A DNA stretch of 11,320 bases, taken from Campylobacterota bacterium. Lineage in GTDB: Bacteria > Campylobacterota > Campylobacteria > Campylobacterales > Sulfurovaceae. Below, piece after piece: positions 1 through 6,096 of this stretch. The translations under genes and the position numbers were made by a program. Location: NCBI GenBank assembly GCA_011372825.1, contig DSAK01000054.1:1-11320 (forward strand), written 5' to 3'. How positions within the stretch are numbered: position 1 is the first letter of the stretch; each line of letters opens with the position of its first letter. The notes under the pieces are model-generated. The model worked only from the letters and a program-made list of their open reading frames with translations. It had not been told where the DNA came from and made no database searches.

Positions 1-594
1 GGAAAATATACAGCAAGTGCTATATGCTCTTTTGCTTATAATCAAAAAATTGCAGTTGTAGATACAAATATATCTCGGGTGCTTCGGCGCTATTTTGCAC
101 TCACAAGTGAAAAACATGTATGGGAAAAAGGGTTTGAATTTTTAAATGAGCACAACCCACGAGAACACAATCTAGCGCTGATGGATTTAGGAGCTTTGCT
201 TTGTACCCCAACAAAACCTAAGTGTGAGATTTGCCCTTTGTATATAGGGTGCAAAGGGGCTAAAGCTCCACACCTTTATACTAAAAAAAAGAGTGTAGTC
301 TATGAAAATATAGAGCTGCATTTGGGTCTATTTGTCAAAGAAGGGAAGATTGCCCTTATTAGGTCAACAGAAGGACTCTACAAAAACCTACTCACACTCC
401 CTACTACTATTCCAAATGAGCAGATGTATATATCTAGTTTTCACCATAGTTACACGAGGTATAAAATCAAAGTCAATCTTTATAGACTCACTACTTTGCC
501 TAGCCAACAAGAGTTTACTATGATTCCTTTGGAATCTATCTCTACAGCTCCTATCTCATCACTTACAAAAAAAGCTCTAACTAATCTGTCATAA
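1..594 (+). CDS. mutY: A/G-specific adenine DNA glycosylase MutY (5'-truncated)
   Basis: MutY removes adenine mispaired with 8-oxoguanine in base excision repair. The reading frame is open from base 1, so the N-terminal part, including most of the helix-hairpin-helix glycosylase fold, lies before the window. The first visible residues, GKYTASAICSFAY followed by VVDTNISRVLRRYF, match the HhH segment and the conserved aspartate region (VVDTN). Next comes ALMDLGALLC, then the iron-sulphur loop C-X6-C-X2-C-X5-C (CTPTKPKCEICPLYIGC), which binds a [4Fe-4S] cluster. The remaining roughly 100 residues form the divergent NUDIX-like C-terminal domain that reads 8-oxoG; FHHSYTRYKIKV looks like its conserved strand. 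A GTG at 79 is internal and is not the start. The cluster would be built by the NifS/NifU system encoded downstream. The call is secure; only the start is unseen. Confidence 0.94.
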   Translation, partial: GKYTASAICSFAYNQKIAVVDTNISRVLRRYFALTSEKHVWEKGFEFLNEHNPREHNLALMDLGALLCTPTKPKCEICPLYIGCKGAKAPHLYTKKKSVVYENIELHLGLFVKEGKIALIRSTEGLYKNLLTLPTTIPNEQMYISSFHHSYTRYKIKVNLYRLTTLPSQQEFTMIPLESISTAPISSLTKKALTNLS

Positions 595-609
595 TCTCTC
601 CAAAAGTGT

Positions 610-615
610 TATAAT
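610..615 (+). promoter_or_regulatory. -10 box upstream of the SRPBCC gene
   Basis: A perfect TATAAT lies just after the mutY stop, with no clear -35, as is usual for the main sigma factor in Campylobacterota. Transcription would begin near 622, giving a leader of about 70 bases before the ATG at 694. This suggests the SRPBCC gene has its own promoter. Inferred from sequence only. Confidence 0.5.
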
Positions 616-693
616 CGTTTATTGGATTTGTTTGAAGTTAGATTGGATGTGAAAAAATAAGCAAGGCTTGATAAAACTAACTAAGGAGCTAAC

Positions 694-1152
694 ATGAGAA
701 ATTTGTGCAAAGTTTCTATGCAGAGTGAGGTTGCAGTCCCTGTGCAGGAACTATTTGATTTTCATTTAGATACGACAAATCTTCCAAAAATCACACCACC
801 AAATCTCAAAGTTGATATCATTGAGATACCAAAACCTATGCACAAAGGTGGGATTGTTGTGCTTGAGGTAACGAAGTTTTGGCTCAAGCAGCAGTGGAAA
901 GTGGAGATAATAGAGCTCAACTCTCCACATATTATCACCGATAAAGCTATAAAGTCCCCTTTTGCTGAGTTTGTCCATGAACACACTTTCAAAGAGGTAG
1001 GCAGAAACACTTCTTTGTTGTGTGATAATGTCTATTTTGCTTTGCCTTTTGCTCCGCTAAGCAGTATCATTATCCCGCTAGTCAAGCAAGATATTAGGCG
1101 AATGTTTGCCTACCGTCATCAAGAAACAAAAAGAATTTTAGAAAAGAGATAA
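694..1152 (+). CDS. SRPBCC (START/Bet v 1-like) ligand-binding family protein
   Basis: A 152-residue protein with no signal peptide or membrane segment. It resembles the SRPBCC 'cyclase/dehydrase-like' group (COG4276-type), small helix-grip proteins with a deep hydrophobic pocket. Seen: an N-terminal strand (SEVAVPVQELFDFHLD, about 11-26), LPKITPP (30-36), the family-typical SPFAEFVHEHTF (88-99), a following strand pair DNVYFALPFAPL (111-122), and a C-terminal helix with RRMFAYRHQETKRIL (135-149). The SD AAGGAG sits just upstream of the ATG, which fixes the start. It lies alone between mutY and folE with its own candidate promoter, and the next gene also has a promoter, so it may be monocistronic. 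The ligand is unknown; members of this superfamily bind lipids, polyketides or other hydrophobic molecules. Fold assignment is fairly sure, function open. Confidence 0.82.
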   Translation: MRNLCKVSMQSEVAVPVQELFDFHLDTTNLPKITPPNLKVDIIEIPKPMHKGGIVVLEVTKFWLKQQWKVEIIELNSPHIITDKAIKSPFAEFVHEHTFKEVGRNTSLLCDNVYFALPFAPLSSIIIPLVKQDIRRMFAYRHQETKRILEKR

Positions 1153-1160
1153 CACTAAAC

Positions 1161-1193
1161 TAAATTTTTTTTGATACAATCAAAAAAAATTTA
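1161..1193 (+). promoter_or_regulatory. folE promoter inside a perfect A/T palindrome
   Basis: Bases 1161-1175 and 1179-1193 are exact reverse complements (15 bp each) around the 3-base centre ACA. The element is T8 on one side and A8 on the other. A -10-like TACAAT (1175-1180) lies across the centre, preceded by a T-run as is common in Campylobacterota promoters. Transcription would start near 1187, about 19 bases before the folE ATG. The same palindrome could act as a weak terminator for the gene upstream, or as an operator. Confidence 0.5.
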
Positions 1194-1205
1194 TTGGATA
1201 GCACA

Positions 1206-1793
1206 ATGACACATGAAGCAAAGTTAGAAAAAATCGCAGCAAACACAAAAGAGATTTTAGAGCTTTTAGGAGAAGATGTTTCAAGAGAGGGGCTAGCTAA
1301 AACCCCCATGAGAGTTGCAAAAGCTTTAGAGTTTCTTACTAGTGGCTACACACAGAGCCCCCAAAGTATACTTAACGAAGCACTTTTTACAACAAGTAAT
1401 GATGAGATGGTTTTGGTGCGTGATATAGAGTTTTATTCTATGTGCGAACACCACATGTTGCCAATTATAGGAAGAGCCCATGTGGCTTATATCCCTGATG
1501 GAAAAGTTGTGGGACTCTCCAAGATACCACGCATAATTGATGTTTTTGCTAGAAGGCTTCAAATCCAAGAGCAACTTACAGAACAGATAGCCGATGCGAT
1601 CAGTGAAGTTATACAGCCAAAAGGGGTTGCTGTCGTTATCCACGCAAGACATATGTGTATGGAGATGAGAGGAGTTGAGAAGATTAATTCAACTACCATA
1701 AGTTCCGCACTAAGAGGACTTTTTAAAAGTGACAATAGAACAAGAAGCGAATTTTACAATCTCATCAACACCCAAGCACCATCCAATTTTTAG
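1206..1793 (+). CDS. folE: GTP cyclohydrolase I (type IA)
   Basis: Converts GTP to 7,8-dihydroneopterin triphosphate, the first step of tetrahydrofolate synthesis and often also of queuosine-type pathways, in the cytoplasm as a homodecamer. The 195 residues cover the whole family. GEDVSREGLAKTPMRVAKA (22-40) is the N-terminal helix-turn typical of FolE. The zinc ligands are visible: C80 and H83 in MCEHHMLP and C151 in ARHMCMEMRG. GLSKIPRIIDVFARRLQ (103-119) and the C-terminal LRGLFKSDNRTRSEF are also conserved. The ATG at 1206 is preferred. An in-frame TTG at 1194 would add four residues but falls right at the edge of the promoter palindrome. No strong SD precedes either start. It likely ends its transcript at a weak hairpin near 1846. 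It uses GTP; the dGTPase-like enzyme and PurM of this window also touch purine pools. Confidence 0.96.
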   Translation: MTHEAKLEKIAANTKEILELLGEDVSREGLAKTPMRVAKALEFLTSGYTQSPQSILNEALFTTSNDEMVLVRDIEFYSMCEHHMLPIIGRAHVAYIPDGKVVGLSKIPRIIDVFARRLQIQEQLTEQIADAISEVIQPKGVAVVIHARHMCMEMRGVEKINSTTISSALRGLFKSDNRTRSEFYNLINTQAPSNF

Positions 1794-1844
1794 TCAAAAT
1801 CGGACAAAAACTAGACACTTTGCGCCATGGATTTTAAACTAATT

Positions 1845-1864
1845 AGGAGTACAATACTCTTTTT
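1845..1864 (+). terminator. Weak possible terminator after folE
   Basis: GAGTA (1847-1851), loop CAA, TACTC (1855-1859), extended by a G-T and an A-T pair at the base and merging into TTTTT (1860-1864). The stem is short and AT-rich, so termination may be partial. Confidence 0.35.
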
Positions 1865-1889
1865 ATTAGACATTTTATAAAAATTTAAG

Positions 1890-1910
1890 ATTGATTGTTG
1901 TAATATCAAT
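1890..1910 (+). promoter_or_regulatory. Candidate nifS promoter with inverted repeat
   Basis: ATTGAT (1890-1895) and ATCAAT (1905-1910) form a 6-bp inverted repeat with a 9-base spacer. A possible -10, TAATAT (1901-1906), lies inside it. A second small hairpin, AGACT-TATTT-AGTCT, follows at 1918-1932 in the presumed leader. Another -10-like TATAAA occurs near 1876. The arrangement suggests an operator over a promoter, but no known regulator site is recognised. Confidence 0.3.
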
Positions 1911-1955
1911 TTAATTCAGACTTATTTAGTCTTATTTTGATTTAAAGGAACAAGG

Positions 1956-3161
1956 ATGAGGGTTTACCTTGATAACAATGCTACAACCATAGTCGATCCA
2001 CATGTGTTTGCAGCAATGGAGCCATTTTTTGTCCAAAAGTATGGTAATCCAAACTCGCTACACCAATTTGCTAGTGATACCCACAAGCCTCTCAAAGAGG
2101 CGATGCAAAAAATATATGCAGGGATTGGTGCTTCAAATGAAGATAGCGTAGTTGTCACCTCCTGTGCTACAGAGAGCAACAATTGGGTGTTTAAGAGTAT
2201 CTACTTTGAGTATATCGTAACGGGACGCAAAAATCACATCATTGTAAGCGAAGTAGAACATCCTAGTATTATAGCATCTGCGAAATTTTTAGAAACTCTT
2301 GGGTGCAAGGTGACCTATTTGCCTATCAATCACGAAGGTATCGTCGAAGCAGACACGGTGAGAGATTTTATCACAGATAAAACAGCACTTGTTTCGATAA
2401 TGTGGGTCAACAATGAGACAGGAGCCATCTTCCCGATCGAAGAGATAGCACAGATTTGTGCTGAAAAAGGGGTTTTGTTTCACACTGATGCAGTACAAGC
2501 AATCGGTAAGCTACCTGTAGATGTAAGCACTGTGCCTATAGATTATCTTACTATCTCAGCACATAAATTCCATGGACCAAAAGGGGTTGGTGCTTTGTAT
2601 ATGAGAAAAAATAAAGAGCTAACTCCACTGTTTCATGGGGGTGCACAAATGGGGGGATTTCGCTCAGGAACCCTTAATGTAGCTGGAATCGTAGGGATGG
2701 GCAAAGCGATTGAAGCGGCTATTGATGGGCTTGATTTTGAAATCTCAGAGGTTAGAGAGCTAAGAGATAGACTAGAAGATGCCCTTCTTGATTTACCTGA
2801 TACATTTGTGGTAACACCACGAGAGAAAAGGGTGGCAAATACGATACTTGTATCTTTTAGAGGTATTGAGGGCGAAGCGATGCTATGGGATCTTAATAGA
2901 GCTGGCATAGGTGCAAGTACGGGGAGTGCTTGTGCAAGTGAAGATTTGGAGAGTAATCCTGTCATGGAAGCAATAGGTGCCGATGCAGACCTTGCTCATA
3001 CCGCGATTCGCTTTTCTCTTAGCAGATATACTACAAGCGAGGAGATTGACTATGTTATCGATGTGGTCAAAGAAGCGGTTGTAAGACTAAGGGGGATATC
3101 AAGCTCTTATGCTTATGCTCCAGAGGGTCATAGCGACGGATTAGATGTTAAAAGTCATTAA
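1956..3161 (+). CDS. nifS: Cysteine desulfurase NifS
   Basis: A PLP enzyme that takes sulphur from L-cysteine as a persulphide and passes it to the scaffold NifU. The protein is 401 residues and close to NifS of the nitrogen-fixation type. Seen: YLDNNATT (4-11), EHP with the PLP-stacking H101, WVNNETGAIFPIEE (150-163), HTDAVQA with D178 and Q181, the PLP lysine K204 in SAHKFHGPKG, and the catalytic C326 in STGSACASEDLESN. RFSLSRYTT near the C-terminus is also typical. The start is set by AAAGGAA at 1944-1950. The last 20 or so residues (SSSYAYAPEGHSDGLDVKSH) extend past the conserved core. It forms an operon with nifU, 11 bases downstream. No nitrogenase genes are near, so it is probably the general Fe-S assembly system, as in Helicobacter and Campylobacter. 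This last point is inference from family knowledge. Confidence 0.96.
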   Translation: MRVYLDNNATTIVDPHVFAAMEPFFVQKYGNPNSLHQFASDTHKPLKEAMQKIYAGIGASNEDSVVVTSCATESNNWVFKSIYFEYIVTGRKNHIIVSEVEHPSIIASAKFLETLGCKVTYLPINHEGIVEADTVRDFITDKTALVSIMWVNNETGAIFPIEEIAQICAEKGVLFHTDAVQAIGKLPVDVSTVPIDYLTISAHKFHGPKGVGALYMRKNKELTPLFHGGAQMGGFRSGTLNVAGIVGMGKAIEAAIDGLDFEISEVRELRDRLEDALLDLPDTFVVTPREKRVANTILVSFRGIEGEAMLWDLNRAGIGASTGSACASEDLESNPVMEAIGADADLAHTAIRFSLSRYTTSEEIDYVIDVVKEAVVRLRGISSSYAYAPEGHSDGLDVKSH

Positions 3162-3172
3162 AAGGAAAAAAA

Positions 3173-4141
3173 ATGGGAATAGATAGTTTAATTGGTGGTA
3201 CTATTTGGGATGAGTATAGCCAAAAGGTTACAGAGTTGATGAATAATCCTAAAAATATGGGAGAGATTACTACTAAACAAGCAGAGGCGATGGGTGCTAA
3301 ACTTATCGTTGCAGACTTTGGGGCAGAGAGTTGTGGCGATGCGGTGCGACTTTATTGGGCTGTTGATACCAAATCTGATATGATTATTGATGCTAAATTT
3401 AAAAGTTTTGGATGTGGTACAGCGATTGCTAGTAGTGATACTATGGCAGAGCTTTGTAAGGGCAAAACTGTAGATGAAGCGGTCAAAATCACCAATATTG
3501 ATGTAGAAAAAGCTATGCGTGATACTCCAGATGTGCCTGCAGTTCCACCGCAAAAAATGCACTGTTCAGTAATGGCATACGATGTTATCAAAAAAGCAGC
3601 AGCTCAATACAAGGGCGTTGATATTGAGTCTTTTGAAGAAGAGACTATCGTATGTGAATGTGCCCGAGTAACTCTATCGACCCTTAGAGAAGTGATAAGG
3701 CTCAATGACTTGACTACTGTAGAACAAATTACAGATTACACAAAAGCAGGTGCATTTTGTAAATCGTGTATCCGACCAGGTGGACATGAAGAAAAAGATA
3801 TCTATCTAGTAGATTTGTTAGCCGAATACGAAAAAGAGAAGATGGCTCAAACAGCTGATGCAGCAAGTGAGGGCAATATCGATTTTGCCCAAATGACAAT
3901 TGTTCAGAGACTCAAATTGGTAGAAAAAGCGATTGATGAAAATATTCGCCAAATGCTTATCATGGATGGTGGAAATGTGGAGATTCTTGATATCAAAGAA
4001 AACGGAGCTTATTTTGATATCTATATCCGTTACTTAGGTGCTTGTAGTGGATGCGCTAGCTCAAGTACAGGGACACTCTTTGCTATCGAGAGTATTTTAA
4101 GAGAAAAAGTTGACCAAAATATCCGTGTAATACCTCTATAA
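3173..4141 (+). CDS. nifU: Fe-S cluster assembly scaffold NifU (three-domain)
   Basis: Scaffold on which [2Fe-2S] and [4Fe-4S] clusters are built with sulphur from NifS. All three domains are present in 322 residues. The N-terminal IscU-like domain has C54 (AESCGD), C81 (FGCGTAIASSD) and C131 (MHCSVMA), the three cluster-binding cysteines. The central BFD-like [2Fe-2S] domain has C161-X-C163 and C196-X2-C199 (FCKSC). The C-terminal Nfu domain has C291-X2-C294 (GACSGCASSSTGT). Every expected cysteine is kept, so it should be fully active. The SD AAGGA (3162-3166) begins right after the nifS stop, indicating co-transcription and probably coupled translation. Clients in this window would include MutY. 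The gene is convergent with thyX, with 95 bases between their ends and no clear terminator hairpin. Confidence 0.97.
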   Translation: MGIDSLIGGTIWDEYSQKVTELMNNPKNMGEITTKQAEAMGAKLIVADFGAESCGDAVRLYWAVDTKSDMIIDAKFKSFGCGTAIASSDTMAELCKGKTVDEAVKITNIDVEKAMRDTPDVPAVPPQKMHCSVMAYDVIKKAAAQYKGVDIESFEEETIVCECARVTLSTLREVIRLNDLTTVEQITDYTKAGAFCKSCIRPGGHEEKDIYLVDLLAEYEKEKMAQTADAASEGNIDFAQMTIVQRLKLVEKAIDENIRQMLIMDGGNVEILDIKENGAYFDIYIRYLGACSGCASSSTGTLFAIESILREKVDQNIRVIPL

Positions 4142-4236
4142 TCTTTATTTGTTTTTAAAAATTTTGTTAGTGTTGCATGCCAAATTTTGTATGCGACGCA
4201 ACCAAAAGATCAAAACCTTTGCAATAAATCAACTAT

Positions 4237-4833
4237 TTAACTACGAACGCTCTCTTCAAATAAATAGCGATGATCACCAGGTAATGCTTCATAGATAGCA
4301 TGAGCAAGGTTTCTTATCTCCCATAATGCGTCTTTTGAGCTTCTTAAAGTTAGAAAGTTTTGTAGACTTCTAGCATTAATACTCCATGTTAACTCTGTCT
4401 TGTAACTCTCAGGTAAACAATACTTTGCCATATCATTGCTAGTGCCACTTTTAAGTATTTTTTGTAAGTTATTGAGTGCTTGTTTGCTAGCGTTATCAAC
4501 TAACTCATTGCCTGTTAGTACTATAAATTTGTCATAATCTATATCGCTAGCTTCTTTTAGCTCTTTGAGTGTGTAACGAGTCGATTTAACACTTAAACTA
4601 GCCATACGATGTCTTGCTAACTCTTGTAATAGGGCTCTACTTATTTCTTGTATGTAGAAGTTGTAGGTTAGATGCTCTAAAGTAGATGAATGTTTGTATT
4701 TATTACCTACTCTATCTATGAGAGCCAAATCCTTTTCTCCCCCATCATCACTTTTATCAAAACTTTGCCAACAAGTCCTAATAGCATGGCTACAAACTTG
4801 CAAGGGTGCATGGTGTAGCAGTGTTACTTTCAT
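4237..4833 (-). CDS. thyX: FAD-dependent thymidylate synthase ThyX
   Basis: Makes dTMP from dUMP with methylenetetrahydrofolate, FAD and NADPH, replacing ThyA. The 198-residue protein carries the ThyX signature RHR-X7-S: R74-H75-R76 followed by MASLSVK and S84, then TRYT. HSSTLEHLTYNFYI (48-61) supplies the flavin and substrate-side histidines, and SINARSLQNFLTLR (151-164) is the C-terminal nucleotide-binding segment. The start is supported by AAAGGA on the minus strand (plus-strand bases 4839-4844), five bases before the ATG. It is transcribed away from the dGTPase-like gene from a shared palindromic -10. ThyX regenerates tetrahydrofolate directly, so such organisms often lack dihydrofolate reductase; whether that holds here cannot be seen. 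Family call is very secure. Confidence 0.96.
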   Translation of the reverse strand: MKVTLLHHAPLQVCSHAIRTCWQSFDKSDDGGEKDLALIDRVGNKYKHSSTLEHLTYNFYIQEISRALLQELARHRMASLSVKSTRYTLKELKEASDIDYDKFIVLTGNELVDNASKQALNNLQKILKSGTSNDMAKYCLPESYKTELTWSINARSLQNFLTLRSSKDALWEIRNLAHAIYEALPGDHRYLFEESVRS

Positions 4834-4856
4834 GGTATTCCTTTGGGAGTATTTGG

Positions 4857-4866
4857 TATAATTATA
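4857..4866. promoter_or_regulatory. Symmetrical bidirectional promoter core (thyX / dgt)
   Basis: TATAATTATA is its own reverse complement. Read on the plus strand, 4857-4862 is a perfect TATAAT for the hydrolase gene (start of transcription near 4869, leader about 43 bases). Read on the minus strand, 4866-4861 is a perfect TATAAT for thyX (start near 4854, leader about 20 bases). The two boxes share two base pairs, so only one polymerase can open the site at a time. Confidence 0.7.
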
Positions 4867-4901
4867 TCATTTGTATCGAAAAGTAAGCCAATCTCTAGCC
4901 T

Positions 4902-4906
4902 AAGGA
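4902..4906 (+). promoter_or_regulatory. Ribosome binding site deciding the dgt start
   Basis: AAGGA lies five bases before the ATG at 4912. It settles the start against an in-frame TTG at 4843, which lies upstream of the -10 box and could not be on the transcript from that promoter. Confidence 0.75.
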
Positions 4907-4911
4907 AACAG

Positions 4912-6009
4912 ATGGAGCCACACAATAGATTTTATGAATTTGTAGAAGATTTTAGAGATCCATTTTCACGCGATAGAGATAGAGTTTTGCACGCAAGTTC
5001 TTTTCGTAGGCTAGAGTACAAAACCCAAGTATTTCTCAATCATGAAGGGGATTATTTTCGAACGAGACTTACTCATTCTCTTGAAGTAAGCCAGATTGCA
5101 AGAACATTGGCCCGCACTTTAGGACTCAATGAAACACTCTGTGAGGTGATAGCACTCTCACACGATTTGGGACATACCCCTTTTGGGCATACAGGTGGAG
5201 ATATGCTCGATATTTTATTGCGCGAAGATGGGCATACAAATGGCTTTGAGCATAACTTCCAATCATTCCGTGTATTAACCAAGCTTGAAAAAAGGTACAA
5301 AGGGTTTGATGGGCTCAATCTTACATATGCAACACTTGAGGGGGTATTGAAGCATTCATATCCCTATAAAAAGAGTTTTACCAAAGAGTTAGAAGGGGTA
5401 TTTGCACTAGATAAGCACCCATCACTTGAGGCTATTGTCGTCGATAAAGCTGATGAGATAGCTTATGTAAGCCATGATATAGATGACGGGATAAAATACC
5501 AGCTTATAAATTGGGATGATTTCAAAGATGAGCCACTATTTTGCCGAATTGAGGCAAAACTTGCGGGAATGGATCAACAAGATAGACTCTATAGGCATAG
5601 ATTTGTTGCGGCACTTATCACCCTTTTGGTTGAAGATTTTATAGCTAATTCAAAAGATCCAATCAAAGCGTATGATAGAATCAAACCACTATGTAGCACT
5701 TTGGATGCGAGGAGTGTAGTGCCAATTGGATTTAGTAGCGAGGTTGCTAGAGAGATTAAACAGATGAAAAAGTTGCTATTTTCGAAGCTCTACAGACACC
5801 AAAAGATAGCCCAAAAGATGTTTGCAGGCAAACAGTGCATCAGGGGTCTTTATAAGGCATTTACGCAAGAGATTGACTTGCTTCCATCAAGACAAAAAGA
5901 GATTTTACAAAAAAGACAATCCCATCGTGTTATTGCTGATTATATCGCTTCAATGACAGATAGATATGCAATCAAAGAGTACCACCGTATCTATGGATTT
6001 GAGTTTTGA
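4912..6009 (+). CDS. dgt: Deoxyguanosinetriphosphate triphosphohydrolase-like protein (HD domain dNTPase)
   Basis: A 365-residue HD-superfamily enzyme that hydrolyses dNTPs, typically dGTP, to the nucleoside and tripolyphosphate, so trimming the dNTP pool. The N-terminus has DPFSRDRDRVLHASSFRRL (16-34), the family hallmark, followed by KTQVF. The metal ligands of the HD site are H55 (TRLTHSLEVSQ), H84-D85 (LSHDLGHTPFGH) and D181 (DKADEIAYVSHDIDDG). The C-terminal half is helical and less conserved. The start at 4912 rests on the SD and on the promoter position; a longer frame from TTG 4843 would add 23 residues (FGIIISFVSKSK and so on) that do not look like the family. It is divergent from thyX, so dTMP supply and dNTP breakdown share a promoter region. 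Substrate preference cannot be read from sequence; some homologues need an allosteric dNTP activator. Confidence 0.92.
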   Translation: MEPHNRFYEFVEDFRDPFSRDRDRVLHASSFRRLEYKTQVFLNHEGDYFRTRLTHSLEVSQIARTLARTLGLNETLCEVIALSHDLGHTPFGHTGGDMLDILLREDGHTNGFEHNFQSFRVLTKLEKRYKGFDGLNLTYATLEGVLKHSYPYKKSFTKELEGVFALDKHPSLEAIVVDKADEIAYVSHDIDDGIKYQLINWDDFKDEPLFCRIEAKLAGMDQQDRLYRHRFVAALITLLVEDFIANSKDPIKAYDRIKPLCSTLDARSVVPIGFSSEVAREIKQMKKLLFSKLYRHQKIAQKMFAGKQCIRGLYKAFTQEIDLLPSRQKEILQKRQSHRVIADYIASMTDRYAIKEYHRIYGFEF

Positions 6010-6063
6010 TCTTGCCCCAAAACGCCACTTTTGCTCTAAAGCACATTTGTAGCAAACATTGGA

Positions 6064-6069
6064 TATAAT
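6064..6069 (+). promoter_or_regulatory. -10 box of typA
   Basis: A perfect TATAAT in the 87-base gap after dgt. Transcription would begin near 6076, about 20 bases before the typA ATG at 6097. A short SD (AGGA, 6087-6090) follows. No clear -35 is seen. Confidence 0.6.
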
Positions 6070-6096
6070 CGCCGAAAATTCGATGCAGGATACAGT

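Noticed and set aside
3188..3562. 124-codon minus-strand frame within nifU
   Set aside because: Antisense to a fully conserved gene, with no recognisable motif or SD.
4173..4203. Partial inverted repeat GTTGC...GCAAC between nifU and thyX
   Set aside because: Only five pairs before mismatches, with a large loop and no T-run; not a convincing terminator.
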